Source: Propionivibrio limicola
Lineage (GTDB): Bacteria > Pseudomonadota > Gammaproteobacteria > Burkholderiales > Rhodocyclaceae
Reading direction: 5' to 3'
DNA: 64,000 nucleotides
Assembly (NCBI RefSeq): GCF_009469695.1
Contig: NZ_SSSR01000005.1
Coordinates: 80,820-144,819, forward strand
Part shown: positions 8,597-16,267 of the stretch, in pieces
How the letters are laid out: each line of letters starts with the position of its first letter
Numbering within the stretch: the first letter of the stretch is position 1
Translations under genes and position numbers: made by a program
Notes under the pieces: generated by a model
What the model saw: the letters and a program-made list of their open reading frames with translations, nothing else
What the model was told of the DNA's origin: nothing
Database searches by the model: none

Positions 8597-8871
8597 CAGA
8601 GTTGTCCTTCAATGGTTGGAGGCAGCGCAATCCAGAGGCTGGCCGCGATGACGCCGACGATGCCGGCCCAGATCAGCCAGCCTTGACAGGTGCGGGGATG
8701 GCCGATCAGTAGGGATTGACCGAACAGGCCGCGCCGGTTCAGGAAATTGCGCGAAAGCTCGCGCTGGCGAAACCAGCGTTCTTTTCGCTCCGGACCGATC
8801 AGTCTGACGATGACCTGCACGACTGCGATCCAGAGAAAAAACACGAGCAGTAGCCGGGAAATTGCTGTCAC
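8596..8871 (-). CDS. Small membrane protein at head of nrd operon
   Basis: This 91-residue protein has two hydrophobic segments (about residues 5-24 and 66-85) around a basic middle (IGPERKERWFRQRELSRNF). The GTG at 8871 has AAGGA 8 bases upstream. The gene ends in a one-base overlap with the nrdD ATG, so it is translationally coupled to the reductase. I do not recognise the family. Its own start overlaps the stop of the degenerate transposase by 4 bases, so the original upstream sequence may have been replaced by the insertion. Confidence 0.6.
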   Translation of the reverse strand: MTAISRLLLVFFLWIAVVQVIVRLIGPERKERWFRQRELSRNFLNRRGLFGQSLLIGHPRTCQGWLIWAGIVGVIAASLWIALPPTIEGQL

Positions 8872-9809
8872 AGCCCTGTTCCTTCCCGATGTCGGCGAAC
8901 AGTTCGTACGTGTGCCGGTCCACTTGCCGCGCTGGCCAGGGTGGTCGTCGAACACGGGTTGGCACGCGCGGTAGCGTAGGCGCCAAAAAGCGCTGTGGAT
9001 CGTTCCTCCGGAAAAAACACAAGTTCGAGGCGACCGGCATGTTCGTGCAGCCATGACTGCACGCCTTGGTGCTGAAAAGCATCGAATCTATCGACGATCA
9101 GGACGATTTTTCGGGTGGCGTCATTGATCAGCGCGGTCATGAACTCGATCAGCCGATCTTCGCTAACCAGGCCCGGAAAGAGCATCCAGCGGCTTTTTCG
9201 CCGATTGCTTGTGGCCGACAACATGGTCAGTCGCGGTTGGTCTTCCGGACGCCCAGGGGCAGGATCGAGATGTGTCGAACGTCGGGCCCACAGGATTTGC
9301 GCCCCCTCTCCAACGGCCCTGAGCCGGACCGACGGGTACGACACTTCCAGCCAGCGTTGCAGCCAGCCGGGACGGGAATCCGTATCGTTGCTTTGAGCTT
9401 GAGGCGGGAGCAGTCCCCATCGCGCCAGATATTTCCCGGTGGAGCGCAGGATCGGCTGTCTGCCGCTTTCGCGGCGAATGAGTTGCGCCACAGCCTGCCT
9501 ATCCCACAACGCTCCATCCAACCCAACTTGTTCGGGGCGTTGGCGACAAAGAAGGTGCTGGATGCGGGCCTCCTGCGCCTCGCTCAGGCGCCGTCCGCTT
9601 CCCGGTTTTCTGCCGCGCTCAGTCGGCTTCAGTGCGGCCATTCCGCCTTCCGCGAATAGTGTGAGGGCCGCTCGGACGCCGGGCCTGCTAAGCCCGGTCG
9701 CCGCAACGATCCGCATCATCGGCACGTCCTGAAGATGCAGCCGCACGGCCACCTTGCGTCGGGCGTGCAATTCCGCCAGCGTGGGTACCTCTCGCTTTCT
9801 GCTTGGCAT
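8868..9809 (-). pseudogene. Degenerate IS630-family transposase
   Basis: The 313-codon ORF has an N-terminal helix-turn-helix region (ATGLSRPGVRAALTLFAEGG) and an IS630-type core: a SYPSVRLRAVGEGAQILW segment, a TMLSATSNRRKSRWMLFPG segment, and LIVDRFDAFQHQGVQSWL. In active relatives the first segment continues with a DET-type acidic motif, replaced here by ARRST. The final Glu-bearing SPELNP-type motif is missing, and the last ~45 residues are unrelated. At most one catalytic acid remains, so transposition activity is unlikely. The ATG at 9809 has AAGGA upstream, 12 bases past the permease stop. Terminal inverted repeats were not identified. Confidence 0.7.
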
Positions 9810-9821
9810 GGCGTCGTCCTT

Positions 9822-10427
9822 TTATGGCTTGGGCAGGGAAAACGGCCAGACCAGCGGAATGACCGCGACCGAGACCAGCAGGCAGACGATGACCAGACCG
9901 CTGCCGACTTTCACGTAATCCATGAACTTGTAGCCGCCCGGGCCAAGCACAAGCGTGTTGGGCGGCGTGCCGACCAGTGTGATGATGCCGCCGAGCCCGG
10001 CGGCGAAGGCCATCGGCATCATCTGGCGTTTGGCGGAAATGCCGGATACGCCGCAAATGCCTGCAACCACAGGGATCAGGCAGGCGGTAGTCGCCGTGTT
10101 CGAAGTGACCGAGGAAAGCGCCGCCGCCGTTACCATGGTGCCGATCATCAGCGAGTTTTCGCCGGTGCCGGTGACCTTGACGACCGAGGCACCGATCTTT
10201 TGCGCCAGCCCGGTGTGAAACATGGCGGCGCCGATCACGAACATCGAGGCGAACAACACCACTGTGGAGTTCGAGAGTCCCGAGAAAATGTCATGTATCG
10301 GGATGATGCCGAGCACGCCGACGGCGATGGCGCCGGCCATGGCCGTCACCGCCAGAGGTACCAGTTCCGTGATGAAGAAGAAGGCCACGACGGCCAGCAC
10401 GACGAGTGTCAGGAGGTCATGGCTCAT
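9822..10427 (-). CDS. Half-length SLC13/DASS-type anion permease downstream of B12 riboswitch
   Basis: The 201-residue, very hydrophobic protein has DASS signatures: SNSTVVLFASMFVIGAAM, a SNTATTACLIPVV hairpin motif, and GGIITLVGTPPN. Full-length family members have about 430-470 residues with two such halves. This ORF has one half and then ends in GLVIVCLLVSVAVIPLVWPF plus a short tail, so it is truncated, an internal-deletion fusion, or a half-size subunit. The ATG at 10427 has AAGGAGG 8 bases upstream. The cobalamin riboswitch upstream suggests B12-repressed expression. The degenerate IS630 gene begins directly downstream, which favours damage by insertion. Confidence 0.7.
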   Translation of the reverse strand: MSHDLLTLVVLAVVAFFFITELVPLAVTAMAGAIAVGVLGIIPIHDIFSGLSNSTVVLFASMFVIGAAMFHTGLAQKIGASVVKVTGTGENSLMIGTMVTAAALSSVTSNTATTACLIPVVAGICGVSGISAKRQMMPMAFAAGLGGIITLVGTPPNTLVLGPGGYKFMDYVKVGSGLVIVCLLVSVAVIPLVWPFSLPKP

Positions 10428-10476
10428 TGCATTGCCCTCCTTGTGGCGTTGGCCGTCGGGAGGAGGCTGCAAAGGG

Positions 10477-10626
10477 TTAATTCGGGAAAATCATGGTTGT
10501 GCATCGGGTCGCTCCGTCGGAACGGGGAGCCGAATGGGCCGATGCCACGATGCGCGCGTCTGTGTCAGCCCGCAGGGCGAGCGTTGGCCCGAACCTGAAA
10601 TGGGGTGCAGCAAGATGAATACGCAT
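10477..10626 (-). CDS. Possible 49-residue leader protein between riboswitch and permease
   Basis: The ORF begins with ATG at 10626 behind GAGAGG (6-base spacing) and runs to TAA at 10477. It starts MRIHLAAPHFRFGP, contains several His and two Cys/Met-rich spots near the end, and has no membrane segment or recognised family. It is the first ORF after the riboswitch, so it could be a real B12-controlled small protein or simply leader sequence. Evidence is limited to the ribosome site and position. Confidence 0.25.
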   Translation of the reverse strand: MRIHLAAPHFRFGPTLALRADTDARIVASAHSAPRSDGATRCTTMIFPN

Positions 10627-10678
10627 GATGAACCTCTCGTCCGGGACGCCCCGCCCCTGTTACGTGAAAAGAATGCTG

Positions 10679-10880
10679 AGGCAGGTCTCCTGGCTCTCGG
10701 GTCATCACGCTTTGCCCGCCTTCCCGGTGTTTTACCAGTGGCAAGATGGGGCAAAGATTCGCCGATTACAGTTGCGGGGGCAGCCCCGGATTTCGGGTCG
10801 AAGCAATCACAAAACGCGCTCGACCCGGCACCGGATTCCCTATTAATCCCTTTTGGGGAACCTTCAACGGCGCAAAGTAT
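10679..10880 (-). promoter_or_regulatory. Cobalamin (adenosylcobalamin-type) riboswitch
   Basis: Read on the minus strand, the RNA shows the conserved core: AAAGGGATTAATAGGGAA near the 5' end, then GGGGCTGCCCCCGCAACTGT (10770-10788), GCCACTG (10736-10742), CCGGGAAGGCG (10718-10728), and finally GAGCCAGGAGACCTGC (10681-10696). These are the standard B12-box elements in order and spacing. It precedes the half-length permease and should shut down expression when cobalamin is plentiful. It ends about 50 bases before the first small ORF; whether it acts on transcription or translation is not clear. Confidence 0.95.
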
Positions 10881-11113
10881 AGGAACGCACCGATGGCATT
10901 GTCAAACCTGAGCCGCAGCGCCGGAACATAACGCCTGGCGATTGCCGGGGCTTTGTCATCGCTTCGGCGACTGGCTCGTTAAGCGAGCACAAAAGCCAGG
11001 GACGCAAACCCTGCCATCGACGAAAAGCGGCGCGAAATCGAACCACGCAGAAGGGTATACTCGGCGCCCTCGCTGCACACTGCCGAAAACCGCCGCGTTA
11101 TTACGGAAGCTCC
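10881..11113. other. Divergent intergenic region between riboswitch and cyanophycin ABC gene
   Basis: It should hold the promoter for the riboswitch transcript (minus) and one for the cyanophycin cluster (plus). A TATACT at 11056-11061 could be a -10 element for the plus-strand genes, but no convincing -35 sits at the right distance. No gene is seen. Confidence 0.4.
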
Positions 11114-13435
11114 ATGACATCTCGAACCTCTACGCGAATTGCTGCCAGTTCCCATCCCGCAACGGCCGAAATCAAAGAGTCCCCCCTCCCCCTTCCCGAG
11201 ATGTGGAAATCGCAGGTCGAAACACAGATGGATGACAACGAGAAAATCCTCGCTTGGCTGGAAATCGACCTCGATACCCAACTGCGCTTCACCAAAGGCG
11301 TTGTCGTACTGACCAGCAGGCACTTGCTCGCCAGGAGCGAAGAATCAGCAGACTGGCAAAGCCTCGAACTTCGTCCCGGCCTGAAGCTGACCCGCCGCGA
11401 CCATGCCGGCGTCGGCAGCCTGGAGCTTTTCGATCAGGAGGGACGTCGAGCGCTGTGGCGCTATACGTTGCAGCTGGACGTTGCCGCCGGACGGCTGATC
11501 GATCGTTTCACACGTCAGCTCGAATTTCTCGCAACAGGTGCCCTGACACCACCGCCCGCACATGCCCTGTGCCCAAAGTGCGAAACCCCGCTGCTCGCCG
11601 GCCAGGATGAATGCCCGGTGTGCAGCAAGGAAGAACTGACGCCGCCTTCGACGTGGACGCTGTTCCGCCTGTGGCGCTTCGCCCGCCCGTACCGCTGGCA
11701 ACTGCTGGCCGGCTTCCTGCTCTCGCTCGCCACCACGGCAGCGACGCTGGTAGCGCCCTACCTGACCATGCCGCTGATGGACAAGGTGCTGATCCCGTAC
11801 CAGAACGGCAAGCCGATCGACACCGGCCTCGTCACGCTCTACCTCTCCGGCCTGCTTGGCGCGGCGCTGCTCGCCTGGGTGCTCGGCTGGGCGCGTACCT
11901 ACATTCTGGCGCTGGTTTCCGAACGCATCGGCCGCGACCTGCGCACGACGACGTATGAGCACCTGCTCAAGCTTTCGCAGGAATACTTCGGCGGCAAGCG
12001 CACCGGCGACCTGATGGCACGGATCGGCTCGGAAACCGACCGCATCAACCTGTTCATTTCGCTGCACTTCCTCGACTTCGCCACCGACGTCCTGATGATC
12101 ACGATGACGACGCTGATCCTCGTCTCGATCAACCCGTGGCTGGCGCTCGTCACGCTTTTACCGCTGCCGGTCATCGCTTTCCTGATCCACACCGTGCGCG
12201 AGAAGCTGCGCACCGGCTTCGAGCGCGTCGACCGTATCTGGGCCGAAGTCACCAACGTGCTCGCCGACACCATTCCCGGCATCCGCGTCGTTAAGGCCTT
12301 CGCGCAGGAAAGCCGCGAGGCCGCGCGCTTCCGCGCCGCCAACCAGCACAATCTGGAAGTCAACGACAAGGTCAACCGAGTGTGGTCGCTGTTCGGCCCG
12401 ACCGTCACCCTGCTCACCGAGATCGGCCTGCTGATCATCTGGGCCTTCGGCATCTGGCAGATTTCTCGCAACGACATCTCGGTCGGTGTGCTGACCGCCT
12501 TCCTCGCCTACATCGGCCGTTTCTACACCCGCCTCGACTCGATGAGCCGCATCGTTTCGGTGACGCAAAAGGCCGCCGCCGGCGCCAAGCGCATCTTCGA
12601 CATCCTCGACCATGTATCGAGCGTGCCGGAACCCGCCAATCCGGTGCATCTGCCGGCCGTCACCGGGCGCATCGAGCTGCGCAACGTTGGCTTCCGCTAC
12701 GGCACGCGCAGCGTCACGCGCGACATCAGCCTGACCATCGAACCGGGCGAAATGGTCGGTCTCGTCGGCCACAGCGGTTCGGGCAAGAGCACGATGGTCA
12801 ACCTGATCTGCCGCTTCTACGACGTTTCCGAAGGCGCGATCCTGATCGACGGCGTCGACATCCGTTCGGTGCCAGTCGCCGAATACCGCAAGCACATCGG
12901 CCTCGTGCTGCAGGAGCCGTTCCTGTTCTTCGGCACCATCGCCGAGAACATCGCCTACGGCAAGCCCGACGCGACGCGCGAGGAAATCGTCGCCGCCGCC
13001 CGCGCCGCGCACGCCCACGAGTTCATCCTGCGCCTGCCGCACGGCTACGATTCGCTGGTCGGCGAACGTGGCCAGGCGCTCTCCGGCGGCGAGCGCCAGC
13101 GCATCTCGATTGCCCGCGCCTTGCTGATCGACCCGAAGATCCTGATCCTCGACGAAGCCACCTCGTCGGTCGACACGACGACCGAGAAGGAAATCCAGAA
13201 GGCGCTCGACAACCTCGTGCGCGGGCGGACCACGATCGCCATCGCCCACCGCCTGTCGACGCTGCGCGAAGCCAACCGGCTGGTCGTGCTCGATCGCGGC
13301 AGCGTCGTCGAGGTCGGCAGCCACGATGAGCTGATGGCCAGGGAAGGTCATTACTACGAGCTTTATCAGGCACAGGCACGCAACGTCGACACCGAGAACG
13401 GCAGCGAAGGCAACGAGGAAGGAGAAGAAGAATGA
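11114..13435 (+). CDS. Cyanophycin-associated ABC exporter (fused permease-ATPase with zinc-ribbon extension)
   Basis: The 773-residue half-transporter probably works as a homodimer in the inner membrane. Seen: an unusual soluble N-terminal extension (residues 1-180) with a CPKC...CPVC zinc ribbon (153-170); six membrane segments (about 190-480); then an ATPase with Walker A GHSGSGKST (about 552-560), signature LSGGE (656-660), Walker B LILDEA (about 678-683) and a switch His in IAHRLS. It overlaps the DUF1854 gene by 4 bases and precedes two cyanophycin synthetases. Proteins of this type are found next to cphA genes, but the substrate is not known to me. The C-terminal tail is strongly acidic (EGNEEGEEE). 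Confidence 0.92.
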   Translation: MTSRTSTRIAASSHPATAEIKESPLPLPEMWKSQVETQMDDNEKILAWLEIDLDTQLRFTKGVVVLTSRHLLARSEESADWQSLELRPGLKLTRRDHAGVGSLELFDQEGRRALWRYTLQLDVAAGRLIDRFTRQLEFLATGALTPPPAHALCPKCETPLLAGQDECPVCSKEELTPPSTWTLFRLWRFARPYRWQLLAGFLLSLATTAATLVAPYLTMPLMDKVLIPYQNGKPIDTGLVTLYLSGLLGAALLAWVLGWARTYILALVSERIGRDLRTTTYEHLLKLSQEYFGGKRTGDLMARIGSETDRINLFISLHFLDFATDVLMITMTTLILVSINPWLALVTLLPLPVIAFLIHTVREKLRTGFERVDRIWAEVTNVLADTIPGIRVVKAFAQESREAARFRAANQHNLEVNDKVNRVWSLFGPTVTLLTEIGLLIIWAFGIWQISRNDISVGVLTAFLAYIGRFYTRLDSMSRIVSVTQKAAAGAKRIFDILDHVSSVPEPANPVHLPAVTGRIELRNVGFRYGTRSVTRDISLTIEPGEMVGLVGHSGSGKSTMVNLICRFYDVSEGAILIDGVDIRSVPVAEYRKHIGLVLQEPFLFFGTIAENIAYGKPDATREEIVAAARAAHAHEFILRLPHGYDSLVGERGQALSGGERQRISIARALLIDPKILILDEATSSVDTTTEKEIQKALDNLVRGRTTIAIAHRLSTLREANRLVVLDRGSVVEVGSHDELMAREGHYYELYQAQARNVDTENGSEGNEEGEEE

Positions 13436-13902
13436 GTCTGACGCCCGATTACCAACTGCAGCGCAATCCCTTCGGCAAACTGATCTTCACCGGCAGCGAC
13501 GGCGAAGCGAAGGAGGCCGTCCCCGTGCGCGCCTTTCCGATCGGAGCACCGGATGAAGGCATCGCGCTCGTCGACCCGCATGGCCATGAACTGGCTTGGG
13601 TCGAACGGCTTTCCGAACTTCCCGCTCCTTTGCGCGAACTGATCGAAAGCGAACTGGCCAGCCGCGAGTTCATGCCCGCCATCGAACGGATCGTCGATGT
13701 GTCGAGCTTTGCCACGCCGAGCACGTGGACGGTCGCCACCAACCGCGGCGAGACGAAACTGATCCTAAAAGGCGAGGAGGACATCCGCCGCCTGCCCGGA
13801 CCGGCCTTGCTGATCGCCGACAACAACGGCATCCAGTACCTGATCCGCGACCGTTACGGACTGGATACGCACAGCCGCAAGATTCTCGACCGTTTCCTCT
13901 AA
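13432..13902 (+). CDS. DUF1854 cyanophycin-associated protein
   Basis: This 156-residue soluble protein of the DUF1854 family has no signal peptide or membrane segment. It contains GIALVDPHGHELAWVERL and ends with GIQYLIRDRYGLDTHSRKIL, typical of the family. The start overlaps the ABC exporter stop (ATGA), and the cphA2-like gene begins 123 bases later. The function is unknown; the fixed pairing with the exporter suggests an accessory or regulatory partner of transport or polymer metabolism. Confidence 0.87.
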   Translation: MSLTPDYQLQRNPFGKLIFTGSDGEAKEAVPVRAFPIGAPDEGIALVDPHGHELAWVERLSELPAPLRELIESELASREFMPAIERIVDVSSFATPSTWTVATNRGETKLILKGEEDIRRLPGPALLIADNNGIQYLIRDRYGLDTHSRKILDRFL

Positions 13903-14025
13903 TAACCCCTGCGTGTCCGTGTCAGCCGAATGCCACGAACCGCGTTACTTGCAAACTTAGTCGCCGCATAATAACGAACCGTTTTTCCGATCATCCATCG
14001 ACCGCTTCAGGCAACCATTGATCAC

Positions 14026-16191
14026 ATGAAAACAAAAGACATCAAGTTCCTCGACATCCGCCACCTGCGCGGCCCCAACATGTGGACCTACCGTCCCGTT
14101 CTCGAAGCGATCGTCGATATCGGTGATCTCGAAGACTGCCCGTCGAACACCATCCCCGGCTACTACGAGCGTCTGAAGGACATGCTGCCCTCGCTCTACG
14201 AACACCGCTGCAGCTATGAAGAGCCGGGCGGCTTTCTGCGTCGGGTGCAGGAAGGCACCTGGCCGGCGCACATCCTCGAACATGTGACGCTGGAACTGCA
14301 GAACCTGGCCGGGCTGCCGGGCGGATTCGGCAAGGCACGCGGCACCTCCGAGCGCGGCGTCTACAAGGTTGTCGTCCGCGCCTGGCAAGAACAGGTGACC
14401 CACGCCGCGCTGCACGAAGCCCGCGAGCTCATCATGGCGGCGATGGAAGACCGTCCGTTCGACGTCAAAGCCTCGGTCGAAAAACTCGCCGACATGGTCG
14501 ACTCGCTCTGCCTTGGCCCCTCCACGGCCAGCATCGTGGACGCGGCCGATGACCGCAACATCCCGTGCATCCGGCTGCTGGAAACCGGCAATCTCGTCCA
14601 GCTCGCCTACGGCGCCGCCATGCGCCGCATCTGGACGGCGGAAACCGACCAGACCAGCGCCATCGCCGAGGGCATCTCGCGCGACAAGGACCTCACCAAA
14701 ACGCTGCTGCAGAACTGCGGCGTGCCGGTGCCGGAAGGGCGTGAAGTCGACAGCCCGGAAGACGCCTGGGAAGCCGCCGAGGACATCGGCTTGCCGGTCT
14801 GCGTCAAACCGGTTGACGGCAACCACGGACGCGGGGTGTTCATCGACCTCAACACCCGTGAAGAAATCGAGATGGCGTACAAGATCGCCGTCGATGAAGG
14901 CAGCGGCGTGCTCGTCGAGCGTTCCATCCCGGGTTCCGAACACCGTCTGCTGATCATCGGCGGCAAGATGGTCGCCGCCAACCGTGGCGACGTCGTCAAG
15001 GTCACTGGCGACGGCAAGCATACGATCCGCGAACTCATCGACATCCAGATCAACTCCGACCCGCGCCGCGGCCCGAGCGAGAGCCATCCGCTTTCCAATA
15101 TCCGCATCGACTCCGCCGCACGCATCGAACTGTCGCGCCAGAAACTCGACGCCGAATCGATCCCGGCCGAAGGCCGCGAGGTGCTGATCCAGCGCAATGC
15201 AAATCACGAATTCGACGTCACCGACGAGGTTCATCCGGAAACGGCCGCCCTCGCCTCGCTGGCGGCGCGCATCGTCGGCCTCGACATCGCCGGCATCGAT
15301 CTCGTCGTCGAAGACATTTCGAAACCGCTCGCCGAGCAAGGCGGCGCCATCGTCGAAGTCAATGCCGGGCCGGGCCTGTTGATGCACCTGAAACCCGGCG
15401 TCGGCAAGCCACGCCCGGTCGGCAAGGCGATTGTCGAACACCTGTTCCCGAACAACGGCACCGGCCGCATTCCGCTGGTCGGCATCACCGGCAGCTACGG
15501 CAAGACCACCGTCGCACAAATCATCGCCCGCCTGCTCACCCTGTCCGGCAAACACACCGGCCTCGTGTGCAGCAAAGGCGTCTTTTTCGACCGCCGCCAG
15601 TCGGAAACCGGCGACTGCGCGCGCTGGGAACACATGAACCGCCTGTTGATGAACCGCGCCATCGAAGCGGCGGTTTTCGAGAACGGCAGCGACACCATCG
15701 TTGGCGAAGGGCTGGCTTACGACCGCTGCCAGATCGGCGTCGTCACCAATCTCGACGTGGCCCGCCATACGGGACGGCATTACATCGAAACGCCGGAACA
15801 GGTCTTCAACGCCCTGCGCACTCAGGTCGATCTGGTGCTCGACGACGGCGCCGCCATCCTGAATGCCAAGGAGCCGATGCTGGTCGACATGGCGCCGCTG
15901 TGCGACGGCGAAGTCATTTTCTTCGCCTACGATCCTGCGCTGCCGGTCATTACCGAACACCTCGAACAGGGCAAGCGCGCCGTCATCGTCCGCTACGGCC
16001 AGATCATGCTGGCCAGCCGTGAGGGCGAAGTCTCGCTCGCCAAGCTCAAGGACATTCCGCTCACCGAGGGCGGCAAGAACGTGGAGCAGACCGAAAACGT
16101 GCTGGCCGCCGTCGGCGCGACATGGGCGCTCGGCGTCTCGCCCGACGTCATGCGCACCGGCATCGAGACATTCTTCGTCGATCAGGAATAA
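14026..16191 (+). CDS. CphA2/CphA'-like cyanophycin synthetase lacking the C-terminal lid domain
   Basis: The 721-residue protein aligns from RGPNMW onward with the full CphA encoded next. Seen: the N-terminal domain (1-160); an ATP-grasp region (about 215-470) with VCVKPVDGNHGRGV and a DIAGIDLVVEDI...VEVNAGPG block; and a Mur-ligase-like core with P-loop GITGSYGKTT (486-495). It ends at FFVDQE, exactly where CphA continues into the final ~145-residue Mur lid domain. Betaproteobacteria often carry a second synthetase (CphA'), and cyanobacterial CphA2 has a reduced Mur domain and polymerises beta-Asp-Arg dipeptides. Either role is possible. The ATP-grasp site looks intact. Confidence 0.88.
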   Translation: MKTKDIKFLDIRHLRGPNMWTYRPVLEAIVDIGDLEDCPSNTIPGYYERLKDMLPSLYEHRCSYEEPGGFLRRVQEGTWPAHILEHVTLELQNLAGLPGGFGKARGTSERGVYKVVVRAWQEQVTHAALHEARELIMAAMEDRPFDVKASVEKLADMVDSLCLGPSTASIVDAADDRNIPCIRLLETGNLVQLAYGAAMRRIWTAETDQTSAIAEGISRDKDLTKTLLQNCGVPVPEGREVDSPEDAWEAAEDIGLPVCVKPVDGNHGRGVFIDLNTREEIEMAYKIAVDEGSGVLVERSIPGSEHRLLIIGGKMVAANRGDVVKVTGDGKHTIRELIDIQINSDPRRGPSESHPLSNIRIDSAARIELSRQKLDAESIPAEGREVLIQRNANHEFDVTDEVHPETAALASLAARIVGLDIAGIDLVVEDISKPLAEQGGAIVEVNAGPGLLMHLKPGVGKPRPVGKAIVEHLFPNNGTGRIPLVGITGSYGKTTVAQIIARLLTLSGKHTGLVCSKGVFFDRRQSETGDCARWEHMNRLLMNRAIEAAVFENGSDTIVGEGLAYDRCQIGVVTNLDVARHTGRHYIETPEQVFNALRTQVDLVLDDGAAILNAKEPMLVDMAPLCDGEVIFFAYDPALPVITEHLEQGKRAVIVRYGQIMLASREGEVSLAKLKDIPLTEGGKNVEQTENVLAAVGATWALGVSPDVMRTGIETFFVDQE

Positions 16192-16267
16192 GCGACAACA
16201 GGAAAAGCCCCCCGGAAGCCTCGCTTCCGGGCCAAAGACAACACACGAGAAACAAAGGACACCGTTC

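Noticed and set aside
15863..16267. Upstream extension that would lengthen CphA to about 1000 residues
   Set aside because: It overlaps the preceding gene in another frame; ATG 16268 with its ribosome site gives the family length.
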